Part shown: positions 9,288 to 17,980 of the stretch, piece by piece
How positions within the stretch are numbered: position 1 is the stretch's first letter
How the letters are laid out: each line of letters starts with the position of its first letter
From: Bin87 sp965115825
GTDB lineage: Bacteria > Chloroflexota > Dehalococcoidia > Lucifugimonadales > UBA3495
DNA length: 64,000 bases
NCBI GenBank assembly: GCA_965115825.1
Contig: OZ220464.1
Span: 1,426,001-1,490,000, forward strand
Direction: 5' to 3'
Made by a program: the position numbers and the translations under genes
Notes under the pieces: generated by a model
Seen by the model: the letters and a program-made list of their open reading frames with translations, nothing else
What the model was told of the DNA's origin: nothing
The model's database searches: none

Positions 9288-10178
9288 TTGGCAACTCAAG
9301 ATTTGGCAGCCCCGGCAGCCCAGCCCGGCCAGGCATCCCGCATCTACCAAAAGGCGCGGGAACTCCGTCTGCCGTGGATCCCTATCGTAGTCCTTATTGT
9401 GCTTATCGTGGCGGCCGTGTTCGCGCCCTTGCTGGCTCCTCACGACCCCGAGCAGCTCAACAAGCGCGACCGTGAGGTTCCTCCTTTCGAAACCACCAAG
9501 TTCCTTCTAGGCACCGATAAGTCCGGCAAGGACATCCTCAGCCGCCTGATTTACGGCGCGCGCACCTCGGTGTTCATCAGCCTGGTGGCCCTCGGCACCG
9601 GCGCTATAATCGGCAGCGCCATCGGCGTGGTTTCCGGCTACTTCGGCGGACGCATCGACATCGTGCTGATGCGCCTGGTGGACGCCGTGCTGGGCTTTCC
9701 TACCGTGCTGCTAGCCTTGATTATTGTCGCCATCGCCGGCGGCGCCGGCATCGGCAACGTCATCTTCGCAGTCGCCGCCACCGTCTGGGCCAGGTTCGCC
9801 CGCCAGGCCCGAGGCGAGGTGTTGAGCATTAAGGAACGGGACTTCGTGACCCTGGCCATCGTCGCCGGCGTGTCTTCGCCAGTGATTATGTGGCGGCATA
9901 TTTTCCCCAACGTCATCAACACAATCCTCATCGTCATCAGCCTGCTGGTGGGGCAAACCATCCTGCTGGAAGCGTCGCTCAGCTTCCTCGGGGTGGGCGT
10001 GCCGCCGGGCGACCCTGCCTGGGGCATCATGGTGTCCGAAGGCCGCGACCAGATTTTTGAAATCTGGTGGCTGGCTCTCTTCCCCGGCCTGGCCATCACC
10101 ATTGTCGTTATGGCGATGAACTTCTTCGGCGACTGGCTCCGCGACACCCTTGACCCCCGCCTCCGTCGCACCCGGTAG
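9288..10178 (+). CDS. ABC transporter permease, DppC/OppC type
   Basis: 296 residues. An N-terminal membrane helix (WIPIVVLIVLIVAAVFAPLL) is followed by the DppC-type periplasmic segment with LGTDKSGKDILSRLIYGAR, then the transport domain and the EAA-type loop (IKERDFVTLAIVAGVSSP). TTG at 9288 is the start, with AGGAGTG about 8 bases upstream. It forms a heterodimeric pore with the preceding permease. No DppD or DppF ATPase gene follows; the next gene is DUF1800 after a 220-bp gap, so the complex must borrow ATPases encoded elsewhere. Confidence 0.92.
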   Translation: MATQDLAAPAAQPGQASRIYQKARELRLPWIPIVVLIVLIVAAVFAPLLAPHDPEQLNKRDREVPPFETTKFLLGTDKSGKDILSRLIYGARTSVFISLVALGTGAIIGSAIGVVSGYFGGRIDIVLMRLVDAVLGFPTVLLALIIVAIAGGAGIGNVIFAVAATVWARFARQARGEVLSIKERDFVTLAIVAGVSSPVIMWRHIFPNVINTILIVISLLVGQTILLEASLSFLGVGVPPGDPAWGIMVSEGRDQIFEIWWLALFPGLAITIVVMAMNFFGDWLRDTLDPRLRRTR

Positions 10179-10231
10179 AACCAATTGCGCACGTTGCCAT
10201 TCCTTATTGCGCGATTGCACTGCGCGGCGTA

Positions 10232-10260
10232 TTGACAGACGCCGCTACCGGCGATACGAT
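10232..10260 (+). promoter_or_regulatory. Sigma-70 type promoter upstream of the DUF1800 gene
   Basis: TTGACA (10232-10237), a 17-bp spacer, then TACGAT (10255-10260). The gene start is 142 bases downstream, leaving a long leader in which I see no recognisable riboswitch. Confidence 0.55.
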
Positions 10261-10401
10261 TATAAACTGATAACGGTTCCGCAATTGAGGTCCCGCTTTG
10301 GCTTCTTCAATCTTGCGGCAACGTTATGACGTGCGGTATATTCATTCCATCCAATCCACCCTCAGGACTACAGAGTCCGGGAGTACAAAAAGGAGGATCC
10401 T

Positions 10402-11826
10402 ATGGCAGGAAGCAACGACATCGCATTGATGGCCCATCTTCTGCGCCGGGCCGGCTTCAGCGCCAGCCGCGACGAGATTGAGGCCGCCGCTGCGAAAGGT
10501 TATGACACCGTGGTGGAAGAGCTGCTCAACCCGGGCGAATCATCCGGCGTCGCGGATGACCTCATGCTGCGCTACCACCCCACTTACAACCACCCCGGCG
10601 CCATCGAAATCAACATCCAGAACTGGGTCTATCGCATGGTTAACACCGAGTACCAGCTCCGGGAAAAAATGGCCCTCTTCTGGCACATGATTTTCTGTGC
10701 CGGACACTCCAAAATCGACTCCGGCGAAGAAATGGGCCGCATGATCCAGATGTTCCGCGACAAGGGCATGGGCAACTTCCGAGAGCTCCTGATGGAACTT
10801 TCTACCAGCCCTGCCATGGTCTATTACCTCGACAACTGCGAAAGCCACAAAACCGCCATCAACGAGAACTACGGCCGCGAATTGCTGGAACTGTTCTCCA
10901 TGGGCGTCGGCATGAACGACGAGTTCAACTACAGCGAAGACGACGTGAAAGCCTGCGCCCGCGCCTTCACCGGCTGGAACATCGCCCCGCCTTATCCTCC
11001 CTTCCCCTATGGTCGCAGCCCCTGGGAGTTCCGCTACGACCCCGCAGACCACGATGATGACGACAAAACCTTCCTCGGCCAGACTGGCAACTGGAACGGC
11101 GAGGACATCCTCGACATGATTGCCGACCAGAGGGCCACCGCCCGCTTTATCTCCCGCCATATGTACAACTTCTTCGTCGCTGACGAGGTTCCCGTTCCCA
11201 GCTGGCGGCAGACCCCGCCTAAGGACGAAAGCCTCCTGGACGAATTGGAGCAGACCTACTTCGACAGCGGCTACAACATCACTGAGATGCTCCGCACGCT
11301 GTTCAACTCCGACAGCTTCAAAAGCGCCCAGTACACCAAGGTCAAAAACCCCGCTGAAATGGTGGCAGGCACTCTCCGCATGGTTGGCGACCACCGCAAC
11401 GAAATCAAGCCCGGTATGTTCGAGCTGAGCCAGGAACCCAAGTACATGGGCATGGACTTGATGAACCCGCCCACCGTCGAAGGCTGGCACACCGGCCACG
11501 AGTGGATCGACTCCGGCACCCTGGTCGAACGCATCAACTTCGCCGCCGACTACCTCGGCCGCACCGACCTCCCTGGCGTCCGGAGCATGATTTCCAAGCT
11601 CATGGCCCAGGGCGACACCTTGTCCCCTGAGCAGTTCGTTGACACCTGCGCCGACCTGGTAGGCTGTAATAACCTCACCCAGGACACCCGGGAGCAGCTC
11701 ATCGCTCACGCCGGCCGTGGCGGCAACCTGACCCACTCCACCGACGCCGAGCGCACCGAGTTCACCCGCCGCTCCGGCGAAATGTTCCAGATTATCGCGT
11801 CCACCTCGGAGTTCCAATTCGAGTAG
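10402..11826 (+). CDS. DUF1800 family protein
   Basis: 474 residues matching the DUF1800 family throughout: the N-terminal HLLRRAGFSAS.DEI region, the ..WHMIFCAGHSK segment, and the hallmark YGRELLELFSMGVG ... DVKACARAFTGW. The ATG follows AAAGGAGGATCCT, a near-perfect ribosome binding site. No signal peptide is apparent. DUF1800 genes are nearly always found next to DUF1501 genes, as here; the pair is thought to act on extracellular or envelope material, but no reaction is established. It is followed after 113 bases by DUF1501 and then an NHL-repeat gene, probably one transcription unit. Confidence 0.93.
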   Translation: MAGSNDIALMAHLLRRAGFSASRDEIEAAAAKGYDTVVEELLNPGESSGVADDLMLRYHPTYNHPGAIEINIQNWVYRMVNTEYQLREKMALFWHMIFCAGHSKIDSGEEMGRMIQMFRDKGMGNFRELLMELSTSPAMVYYLDNCESHKTAINENYGRELLELFSMGVGMNDEFNYSEDDVKACARAFTGWNIAPPYPPFPYGRSPWEFRYDPADHDDDDKTFLGQTGNWNGEDILDMIADQRATARFISRHMYNFFVADEVPVPSWRQTPPKDESLLDELEQTYFDSGYNITEMLRTLFNSDSFKSAQYTKVKNPAEMVAGTLRMVGDHRNEIKPGMFELSQEPKYMGMDLMNPPTVEGWHTGHEWIDSGTLVERINFAADYLGRTDLPGVRSMISKLMAQGDTLSPEQFVDTCADLVGCNNLTQDTREQLIAHAGRGGNLTHSTDAERTEFTRRSGEMFQIIASTSEFQFE

Positions 11827-11939
11827 GCGCGCAGTCAGCTACAAACCGGCCGGAAGCCCGGGCCAGCAAAATATCGGCGCTCCCGACGCTCTCCGGCCAT
11901 CAACAACCCGTACCAAGCAACCAAACGGAGGACTGTCAA

Positions 11940-13079
11940 ATGGTCTCTACCAAAAAGGACAACGTTCTGGTGGTTCTTTCCCTCTCCGGCGGGAACGACG
12001 GCCTGAACACTGTCATCCCCTATAACGACGGCCACTACCGCGACTTCCGCCCCAACCTCGGAGTTCCGGCCGAATCGATCATCGACCTCAACGGCGAAAT
12101 CGGTATGCACCCGACCATGGCCCCGCTCAAGAAGTACTGGAACGAGGGCAAGCTGGCCATCTTCCTCGGCATCGGCTACGCCAACCCCTCCTACAGCCAC
12201 TTCCGCAGCATGGACATCTGGCACACCTGTGAGCCGGACTCCATCGGAACCGAGGGGTGGCTGGGTCAGGTCATCCACGAGCTCGACCCCAAAAACGAGG
12301 GCCAGGGCGTAACCGGCGTCAACTTCGGTCGCGGCCTCCCCCGCGCGTTGGCCAAGGAGGGAGTTCCCGTTGCCTCCGTAGGCAACCTGGAAACCTACGG
12401 CCTCCTCACCGGCATTGAGGGCGAAGACCAGCGCGCCGAAGCTCTTGACCTCTTCAGCAAGATTTACGCCCCGACCGTCGGCCAGGGATTCGTCAGCGAC
12501 TACCTGCGCTCCACCGGCACTTATGCCCGCATCGGCGCCGACATTCTGGCTGCCGCGCCCCCCAAGTACTCCTCCAACGTAGAGTACTCCACCAGCACCG
12601 TGGGCCAGTATATGAAGAACATCGCGCAGACCCACTTGGCCGACCTCGGCACCCGCGTCCTCTTTACGACCAGCCCCTACAACGGATTTGACACCCACGC
12701 TAACCAAGCCCAGGCCCACAGCGCCCTCTGGACTGATGTCTCCGCCAACGTCGACACCTTCATCACCGACCTGCGCGAGCACAACGCCAGCGACAACGTG
12801 GTTCTGTTCATGTTCTCCGAGTTCGGTCGCCGCATCGCCGACAACGGCTCCGGCACCGACCACGGCGCAGGCTCCGTAGCTTTCGCCATGGGCGAAAACG
12901 TCAAGGGCGGCATCTACGGGGTCTATCCGTCCCTGGAACCCGGCCAGCAGGAAGAGGGCGGCAACCTCAAGTCCAATATGGACTTCCGGCAGGTGTACGC
13001 CACCATCCTGGAAGACTGGATGGGACTGGACTCCAACCCCATCAACCGCGGCGTCTTCGAGAAGGTTCCCTTCCTGTAA
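11940..13079 (+). CDS. DUF1501 family protein (sulfatase/alkaline-phosphatase-like fold)
   Basis: 379 residues. The start VLVVLSLSGGNDGLNTVIP is the family signature, followed by HPTMAPLKKYWNEGKLAIF, SYSHFRSMDIW and FGRRIADNGSGTDHGAG, conserved blocks that in related alkaline-phosphatase-fold enzymes bind metal. Most DUF1501 proteins carry a twin-arginine signal; none is visible here, and the preceding DUF1800 protein also lacks one. The ribosome binding site is GGAGGA, 6 bases before the ATG. The partner relationship with DUF1800 is well known by co-occurrence, but the biochemical role is not. Confidence 0.92.
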   Translation: MVSTKKDNVLVVLSLSGGNDGLNTVIPYNDGHYRDFRPNLGVPAESIIDLNGEIGMHPTMAPLKKYWNEGKLAIFLGIGYANPSYSHFRSMDIWHTCEPDSIGTEGWLGQVIHELDPKNEGQGVTGVNFGRGLPRALAKEGVPVASVGNLETYGLLTGIEGEDQRAEALDLFSKIYAPTVGQGFVSDYLRSTGTYARIGADILAAAPPKYSSNVEYSTSTVGQYMKNIAQTHLADLGTRVLFTTSPYNGFDTHANQAQAHSALWTDVSANVDTFITDLREHNASDNVVLFMFSEFGRRIADNGSGTDHGAGSVAFAMGENVKGGIYGVYPSLEPGQQEEGGNLKSNMDFRQVYATILEDWMGLDSNPINRGVFEKVPFL

Positions 13080-13099
13080 GCCGCCCGTTGAGCCAAACC

Positions 13100-13145
13100 G
13101 GGGCCACAGCGGGGTTTCCCCCACCGGCATCCCTCCTGTGGCCCC
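13100..13145 (+). other. Intercistronic hairpin between DUF1501 and NHL genes
   Basis: GGGGCCACAG (13100-13109) pairs perfectly with CTGTGGCCCC (13136-13145) around a 26-base loop that could itself fold (CGGGG/CCCCC). There is no T tract, so it is more likely an mRNA-processing or stability element than a terminator. Confidence 0.5.
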
Positions 13146-13220
13146 GCCGCTCACGCCAAAGAAACCCATCATTGCAACCCGCCACTCTCGTGCAAACGGG
13201 AATCCATCAGAGGGAAGTCT

Positions 13221-14225
13221 ATGAGTACCCATCTTTTCGGCCTCGTGGACACTGCCTTCACCTATAGCCACTCCATCGGGCGCAACGAGTTCAACGGAAC
13301 CGGTCTGCGCAACCCCATGGACCTGGCTATCGACGACGAAGGCAAGGTCTATGTGATTAACCGCTCCTACGAAAACCGCCCCGACGGCGTCCGCGTCTCC
13401 ATAGTTACTATGGACGAGGATTTCGTCGGTGAGTTCAGCAAGTTCGGCGAAGAGCCCGGCGACCTGTTCTGGCCAACTGCCTGCGCCCTCGACGCCGACG
13501 GCAACCTCTACGTCGCTGACGAATGGCTCAACCGCATCACCATCTTTGACGGCGACGGCGAATATCTCCGCCACTGGGGCGAGGCCGGCGACGGCCCCGG
13601 CCAATTCAACGGCCCCTCCGGCATTGCCATCGTCGCCGATACCGTCTGGGTCGTGGACAGCAAGAACAACCGCGTACAGAGCTACGGCCTCGACGGCTCC
13701 TTCAAGAGCCAGTTCGGCCGGCAAGGATCCGAAAACGGCCAACTCAATATGCCATGGGGCATCTGCCTGGATAAAGAGGGCCTCATTTACGTGGCCGACT
13801 GGCGCAACGACCGCATCCAGGTTTTTACCCAGAGCGGCGAGTGGCAGGCTACCTTCGGCATGAGCGGAGACGGCCCCGGCCAGTTCAAGCGTCCCAACGC
13901 CGTCTTCGTTGACAACGACGGCGATATCTACGTTTGCGACCGGGAAAACGACCGTGTGCAGATCCTGGCTCCGGACGGACGATTCCGCGCCCAACTCAAG
14001 GGCGACCACGAGATTTCGGGCTGGGGCAAGAGCAAGCTCAACTCCAACCCGGATATGATCCGCCAGCGCACCATGGCTATCACCCACGACGGCGGCTTGT
14101 ACGAAAAGGTATTCGCCAACCCCTGCGCCGTCAGCGTAACCCCCGAAGGCCAAATTGCCGTCCTCGACCACACCCGAGGCCGCATCCAGGTTTATCAAAA
14201 GGAAAAGGAGCCGGTACTGCTCTAA
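13221..14225 (+). CDS. NHL-repeat beta-propeller protein
   Basis: 334 residues made of NHL repeats, each of the form (F/Y)xxP.GIA.D..G.IYVAD..N.RIQVF. At least five are clear, for example NPMDLAIDDEGKVYVINRS, WPTACALDADGNLYVADEW, NMPWGICLDKEGLIYVADWR and RPNAVFVDNDGDIYVCDRE, enough for a six-bladed propeller. Such domains bind proteins, RNA or ligands, or form peptidyl-amidating-lyase-like active sites. No signal peptide is seen. It follows DUF1501 by 141 bases with AGAGGGAAG ahead of the ATG. Function in this cluster unknown. Confidence 0.9.
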   Translation: MSTHLFGLVDTAFTYSHSIGRNEFNGTGLRNPMDLAIDDEGKVYVINRSYENRPDGVRVSIVTMDEDFVGEFSKFGEEPGDLFWPTACALDADGNLYVADEWLNRITIFDGDGEYLRHWGEAGDGPGQFNGPSGIAIVADTVWVVDSKNNRVQSYGLDGSFKSQFGRQGSENGQLNMPWGICLDKEGLIYVADWRNDRIQVFTQSGEWQATFGMSGDGPGQFKRPNAVFVDNDGDIYVCDRENDRVQILAPDGRFRAQLKGDHEISGWGKSKLNSNPDMIRQRTMAITHDGGLYEKVFANPCAVSVTPEGQIAVLDHTRGRIQVYQKEKEPVLL

Positions 14226-14247
14226 AGCAGCCTACCCTTGACCAATT

Positions 14248-14285
14248 GTAGGGGCGAATGTCCGGACATTCGCCCCTACGCTTTT
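14248..14285 (+). terminator. Palindromic terminator after the NHL gene
   Basis: A perfect palindrome: GTAGGGGCGAATGTCC (14248-14263) is followed directly by its reverse complement to 14279, then CGCTTTT. The AGGGGCGAAT arm recurs at 27482 and, as AGGGGCGA, at 34102. Confidence 0.75.
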
Positions 14286-14307
14286 CCGGTGAGAACCCTT
14301 TGCCGGC

Positions 14308-14670
14308 TTATTCTTCTGGCCCTACTGGCATCCCTGCGTCAATCCACGCTGCAATCTCAGCCGCCTCTGCCCGCGACAGAAACGGCCCCCGCAGCGGCAT
14401 ACGCCCGAACGTCCCGCAGCCCAGCCGCAGCGAGCGAACCAGATGCGTCTCGGCTCCCGGTTTGCCCGGCTCTATGGACGGATAGCCGTTCAGCACCGAA
14501 TTCGCCAGCTCCTCCGGCGTCTCCCACCAGTATTCATGAATGCCAGGATATGGTTGCCGCCCATGGCGCTCTATCCAGCGTTCCATTATCCCGTCCAGCA
14601 GCTCCTTGACCCGGGGCCAATAGACGGGCGCGGCTTCAGCGGCTTCATTCGTGCTGGCGTCGGTGCTCAT
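14308..14670 (-). CDS. Hypothetical protein, 120 residues
   Basis: The start is placed at the ATG at 14670, which has GGAGAG about 8 bases upstream; the frame continues upstream only as Cys/Trp-rich nonsense inside the mogA-like gene. The protein has an acidic N-terminus, an amphipathic middle (WPRVKELLDGIMERWIER), and ends AAEIAAWIDAGMPVGPEE. That ending resembles the closing helix of some c-type cytochrome and cytochrome-like domains (IxxWIxxGMP), but there is no CxxCH heme motif. It lies 20 bases downstream of the mogA-like gene on the same strand, so the two may be co-transcribed. Function unknown. Confidence 0.6.
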   Translation of the reverse strand: MSTDASTNEAAEAAPVYWPRVKELLDGIMERWIERHGRQPYPGIHEYWWETPEELANSVLNGYPSIEPGKPGAETHLVRSLRLGCGTFGRMPLRGPFLSRAEAAEIAAWIDAGMPVGPEE

Positions 14671-14689
14671 CTTGCGAATCTCTCCATAT

Positions 14690-15238
14690 CTAGCGGGGAT
14701 GTTCCTGTACTGACTCCCGTTGCAGCAGCTCCAGCGAGTGCGGCAGCACGGGCAACAGCACGTCCAGACACTCACCCACACCCCGGGGGCTTCCCGGCAG
14801 CGTGATTATCAGGGTGTACCTTCTAATGCCCACTACTGAGCGGCTCAGCATCGCCATCGGCGTGAACTTCAATGTCTGGGCGCGCATAGCCTCCGCCATC
14901 CCGGGCACTTCCCGGTCCATCGCCCTGCGCGCCGCTTCCGGAGTAATGTCCTGCCGCCCCATCCCGGTGCCTCCGGTGGTTACAATGAGGTCAACCTCTC
15001 CCGAGTCGGCCCAGTCGGAGATGCGCTCGGTTATCGTATCCGCATCGTCGGCAACGATTTCGTAACGTACTTCCCGGTAATCCGGTGGCGGCAGCTTCTC
15101 TCGTATCGCATCGCTGCCGGTGTCCACACGCCGGCCTTGGGCTCCGGAAGTGCTGATGGTAAGAATGGCAAGGCGGTGCATCAGGCTATCCGTATTCCCC
15201 CGTTCAGGTTCCCCGCTATCCCGGTTCACGTTCTCCAT
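14690..15238 (-). CDS. MogA/MoaB-type molybdopterin biosynthesis protein
   Basis: About 182 residues. The MoCF-binding fold is shown by VDLIVTTGGTGMGRQDITPEA, the substrate-binding signature of the family, and by ITLPGSPRGVGECLDVLLP. In MogA this fold adenylylates molybdopterin before molybdenum insertion; MoaB is a close relative of less clear role. The start is one of two adjacent ATGs (15241 or 15238) with GGAGAGG just upstream; 15238 gives better spacing. It has a charged N-terminal extension of about 20 residues. The window encodes a molybdenum hydroxylase subunit at 27.5-29.8 kb that would need this cofactor. Confidence 0.88.
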   Translation of the reverse strand: MENVNRDSGEPERGNTDSLMHRLAILTISTSGAQGRRVDTGSDAIREKLPPPDYREVRYEIVADDADTITERISDWADSGEVDLIVTTGGTGMGRQDITPEAARRAMDREVPGMAEAMRAQTLKFTPMAMLSRSVVGIRRYTLIITLPGSPRGVGECLDVLLPVLPHSLELLQRESVQEHPR

Positions 15239-15409
15239 CATCCCCTCTCCTATTCCCCATAGTACCAGCGAAAGAACGCATCCCTGTACACCGATGCGGT
15301 GCCGGAATTCAGGGTGTGCGGTTTCGTTCCGCCATAATACCATACCATTGCCGCGCCCATTGGCCTATAATGCCCACTCAAACAACCGGGATCAATGAGA
15401 GGTATCGCT

Positions 15410-16663
15410 ATGCTGGCAATTATTGGCGGCAATCTGATTGACGGTACGGGCGCGCCGGCGTTGCCCGACGCCGCCGTCCTCATCGACGGTGAGCGCATCC
15501 TGGAAGTCGGGCCGCGCCCATCCGTCCCCATCCCCGAAGGCGCCCAAGTCTTGGACGCCACCAGCCAGACCATCATGCCCGGCCTCATTGACGTTCACGA
15601 TCACCTCGCTTCCGGCGGCTACGGCCTCACCGGACGCTGGGGTATGGATGAGCCCCGCTCCCTCTTCAACATCCGCACCGCCCAAGTGATTGAAGACACC
15701 CTGGCCGCCGGCTATACCACCGTGCGCGACGCCGGCGGCCTGGATGCCGGCTTCAAAATGGCCGTAGAACAAGGGCTGATTAAAGGCCCTCGCCTTATCA
15801 TATCGGTCAACATCATGTCCCCCACCGGCGGCATCGAGGATAAGGTCAGCGGCAGCGGTCACCGCAAAACCATCCTGGGGCGCGACCCTCTTGCCCCCGA
15901 CGGCGTCGCCGATGGGGTAGATGCCGTCCGCGCCAAAGTGCGGGAGCTCGTCCGTTGCGGCGCCGACCAGATTAAGTTCGCCACCACCGGCGGAGCCTCC
16001 GGGCGCCCCGGCAACGACCCTCTGGACCAGGCCTATGCCCTGGACGAAGCCAAAGCCCTGGTGGACGAGGCCGCCGCCCTGGGACGCAGTACCCTGTGCC
16101 ACGCTGTCGGCGGAACCGGGCTGCCCATTGCCATCAAAGCCGGCGCCGGCTCCATTGAACACGGCTGCTACCTGGCCGCCGGCCCCGATATGCTCAAAAT
16201 GATGGCCGACCAGGGAACCTTTTTCACGCCCACTTTTGAGGTGTACGATTTTCACAGCACCGTCAGCACACCCCATATCAGAGTGCGGGCCCAGGCGTTG
16301 ATGGACATTCACATCCGAAGCGTGGAGCTGGCCATCAAGGAAGGTGTCCGTATTGTTGCCGGCACCGACGCCGGCGGCTTCGTCCATGGCGACAACGCGC
16401 GCGAGCTGGAGCTTATGGTGGAAAAGGGCATGAGTACGTCCCTGGCTATACAGGCTGCCACCGGCTACGCCGCCGAGTGCTGCGGCCTAGGCAACGACGT
16501 CGGAACCGTCGCCCCCGGCAAGCTGGCCGACATCTTGGTGGTGGACGGCGACCCGTTGCAGAACATATCCGTCCTCCGCAACCGCGATCGCCTCTCGCTC
16601 ATTATGAAAGGCGGCGAGCCTTACCGGAACAGCCTGGCTGCTCACGAACTTCAACCCATCTGA
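15410..16663 (+). CDS. Metal-dependent amidohydrolase family protein
   Basis: 417 residues of the amidohydrolase superfamily (imidazolonepropionase/prolidase-like branch). The beta-sandwich flanks are present at both ends, the first metal motif is DVHDHLASGG, further metal histidines lie in CHAVGG and IEHGCY, and the catalytic Asp is in GTDAGG. Substrates in this branch include cyclic amides and proline dipeptides; which one applies is not evident. The ATG at 15410 is preferred to that at 15395 because GAGAGG lies 7 bases upstream. trmD begins 36 bases after the stop. Confidence 0.88.
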   Translation: MLAIIGGNLIDGTGAPALPDAAVLIDGERILEVGPRPSVPIPEGAQVLDATSQTIMPGLIDVHDHLASGGYGLTGRWGMDEPRSLFNIRTAQVIEDTLAAGYTTVRDAGGLDAGFKMAVEQGLIKGPRLIISVNIMSPTGGIEDKVSGSGHRKTILGRDPLAPDGVADGVDAVRAKVRELVRCGADQIKFATTGGASGRPGNDPLDQAYALDEAKALVDEAAALGRSTLCHAVGGTGLPIAIKAGAGSIEHGCYLAAGPDMLKMMADQGTFFTPTFEVYDFHSTVSTPHIRVRAQALMDIHIRSVELAIKEGVRIVAGTDAGGFVHGDNARELELMVEKGMSTSLAIQAATGYAAECCGLGNDVGTVAPGKLADILVVDGDPLQNISVLRNRDRLSLIMKGGEPYRNSLAAHELQPI

Positions 16664-16699
16664 CTTTCAGCGCCTGACTCCCTATCCAAAGGGAGATGG

Positions 16700-17461
16700 A
16701 TGAGGGTAATGCGTTTCCATGTACTGACGCTGTTTCCTGACGCTTTCGGCTTTCTCGCCGAGTACGGCATTATCGGGCGCGCCGTTGAGCGCGGGCTGAT
16801 TTCAGTGTCGGCGGTCGACATCCGCCGGTTCGCCACCGACCGTCACGCCACCGCCGACGATTACCAGTTCGGCGGCGGCCCCGGCATGGTGCTGAAACCG
16901 GAGCCGGTATTCGCCGCCGTGGACGCCGTCCTGTCCGATATTCCCGAAAATGAGCGCGGGCAGACGCCCATCGCGCTAACGTCCCCGCAAGGGCGCATAC
17001 TAAATCAGCAGTTGGTGGACGAACTAGCCGCGGCGCCCGCCGCGGTCATCATCTGCGGACACTACGCCGGCGTGGACGAACGCATCCGCGCCGGCCTGAT
17101 TACCCACGAAATATCCATCGGCGACTACGTGCTTACCGGCGGAGAGCTGGCAGCTATGGTTATTATCGACGCCGTTTCCCGGTTCGTCCCCGAAGTAGTA
17201 GGCTCCGAGGAAAACGTCTGCGAGGACAGCATCACCTCCGGCTTGTTGCAGCATCCGCTGTACACCCGCCCCGCTGAATTTCGCGGCATGGCGACCCCGG
17301 AAGTGCTACGCTCCGGCAACCATGCCGAAATCCTGCGCTGGCGTCGCCGGCAATCGCTGGAACGCACGCTGCGACTGCGCCCCGACCTCCTGGAAACCGC
17401 CGACTTGACCAACTCCGACCGGGTCTATCTGGCAGGCCTGGGCTGGGACGGCGGCGGCTGA
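16700..17461 (+). CDS. trmD: tRNA (guanine-N1-)-methyltransferase
   Basis: Methylates G37 next to the anticodon of tRNAs reading CUN, CCN and CGG, preventing +1 frameshifting. 253 residues, SPOUT fold. Signature blocks are FHVLTLFPDAF at the start, DYQFGGGPGMVLKPEPV, ICGHYAGVDERI and EISIGDYVLTGGELAAM, which forms the trefoil knot that binds S-adenosylmethionine. The start may instead be the ATG at 16709, where the protein would begin MRFHVLTLFP. rimM, rpsP and rplS, its usual neighbours, are absent. The thioesterase gene begins one base after the stop. Confidence 0.96.
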   Translation: MRVMRFHVLTLFPDAFGFLAEYGIIGRAVERGLISVSAVDIRRFATDRHATADDYQFGGGPGMVLKPEPVFAAVDAVLSDIPENERGQTPIALTSPQGRILNQQLVDELAAAPAAVIICGHYAGVDERIRAGLITHEISIGDYVLTGGELAAMVIIDAVSRFVPEVVGSEENVCEDSITSGLLQHPLYTRPAEFRGMATPEVLRSGNHAEILRWRRRQSLERTLRLRPDLLETADLTNSDRVYLAGLGWDGGG

Positions 17462-17462
17462 T

Positions 17463-17971
17463 ATGACGCTGCGGCGCAGCGATTTTCGCTTCGGTACGCC
17501 CGTCCGCGTGCGTTGGCAGGAGTGCGACGCGCAGGGCATTGCGTTCAGCGGCAGCTATCTCGGCTGGCTGGAAGTGGCCCAGGCGGAGTATTTCCGCAAC
17601 CTGGGCTTCAGCATCTACCGCATCGCCGCCAAGGACTACTTTGACAGCGCGGTGGTGAAAGTCGTCATTGAGTTCAAAGCACCGGCGCGGGTTGACGAAA
17701 TGCTCGACTTGCGGGCTCGGGTTCTCCGCATCGGCAACACCAGCCTGACGCTGCAAGTAGGCATCTTTCCCGAAGCCGGCGGCCCGGGCGACCCGCCGCT
17801 CACCGTTATTGAATCCGTGTACGTGGGCTCCAGGCCGACACCGGCGGCACCCGCCCCGTTCCCGACCCCATCCGCAGGTTGGTGGATACCTGGGAGAAGG
17901 CCGGCACAGTCCTGCCGCTAACCGACTTCCCCGAACTCTACACAGCCGAAACCCAACCCAGTACAGCATGA
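17463..17971 (+). pseudogene. 4-hydroxybenzoyl-CoA-type thioesterase, -1 frameshift near its C-terminus
   Basis: The first ~122 codons are a hotdog-fold acyl-CoA thioesterase: VRVRWQECDAQGIAFSGSYL contains the family catalytic region with the nucleophilic Asp, followed by the central helix (LEVAQAEYFRNLGFS). At about 17826-17832 (GTGGGCTCC) the frame breaks. The original frame ends in Pro/Arg-rich sequence at 17921, whereas the frame one base back reads QADTGGTRPVPDPIRRLVDT and then WEKAGTVLPLTDFPELY to a TGA at 17969-17971, a typical thioesterase tail. Adding one base restores about 169 residues. Either a broken gene or an assembly error. It is packed between trmD (1-base gap) and tenA. Confidence 0.82.
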
Positions 17972-17980
17972 GGTGAAGAT

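Noticed and set aside
10540..11817. 425-residue minus-strand frame opposite DUF1800
   Set aside because: Shadow of a gene with a strong ribosome binding site and clear family motifs on the plus strand.
11835..14198. 787-residue open frame on the minus strand opposite DUF1501 and the NHL gene
   Set aside because: It is the reverse shadow of GC-rich coding sequence: the plus-strand products have clear families, while this one is a low-complexity Val/Gly/Ala/Asp sequence with no motif.
14308..14670. c-type cytochrome identity for the 120-residue hypothetical protein
   Set aside because: The IAAWIDAGMP ending is suggestive but there is no CxxCH heme-binding motif.
17826..17832. Programmed ribosomal frameshifting in the thioesterase gene
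   Set aside because: No X-XXY-YYZ slippery heptamer or downstream pseudoknot is evident, and thioesterases of this family are not known to use it; a lost base is simpler.
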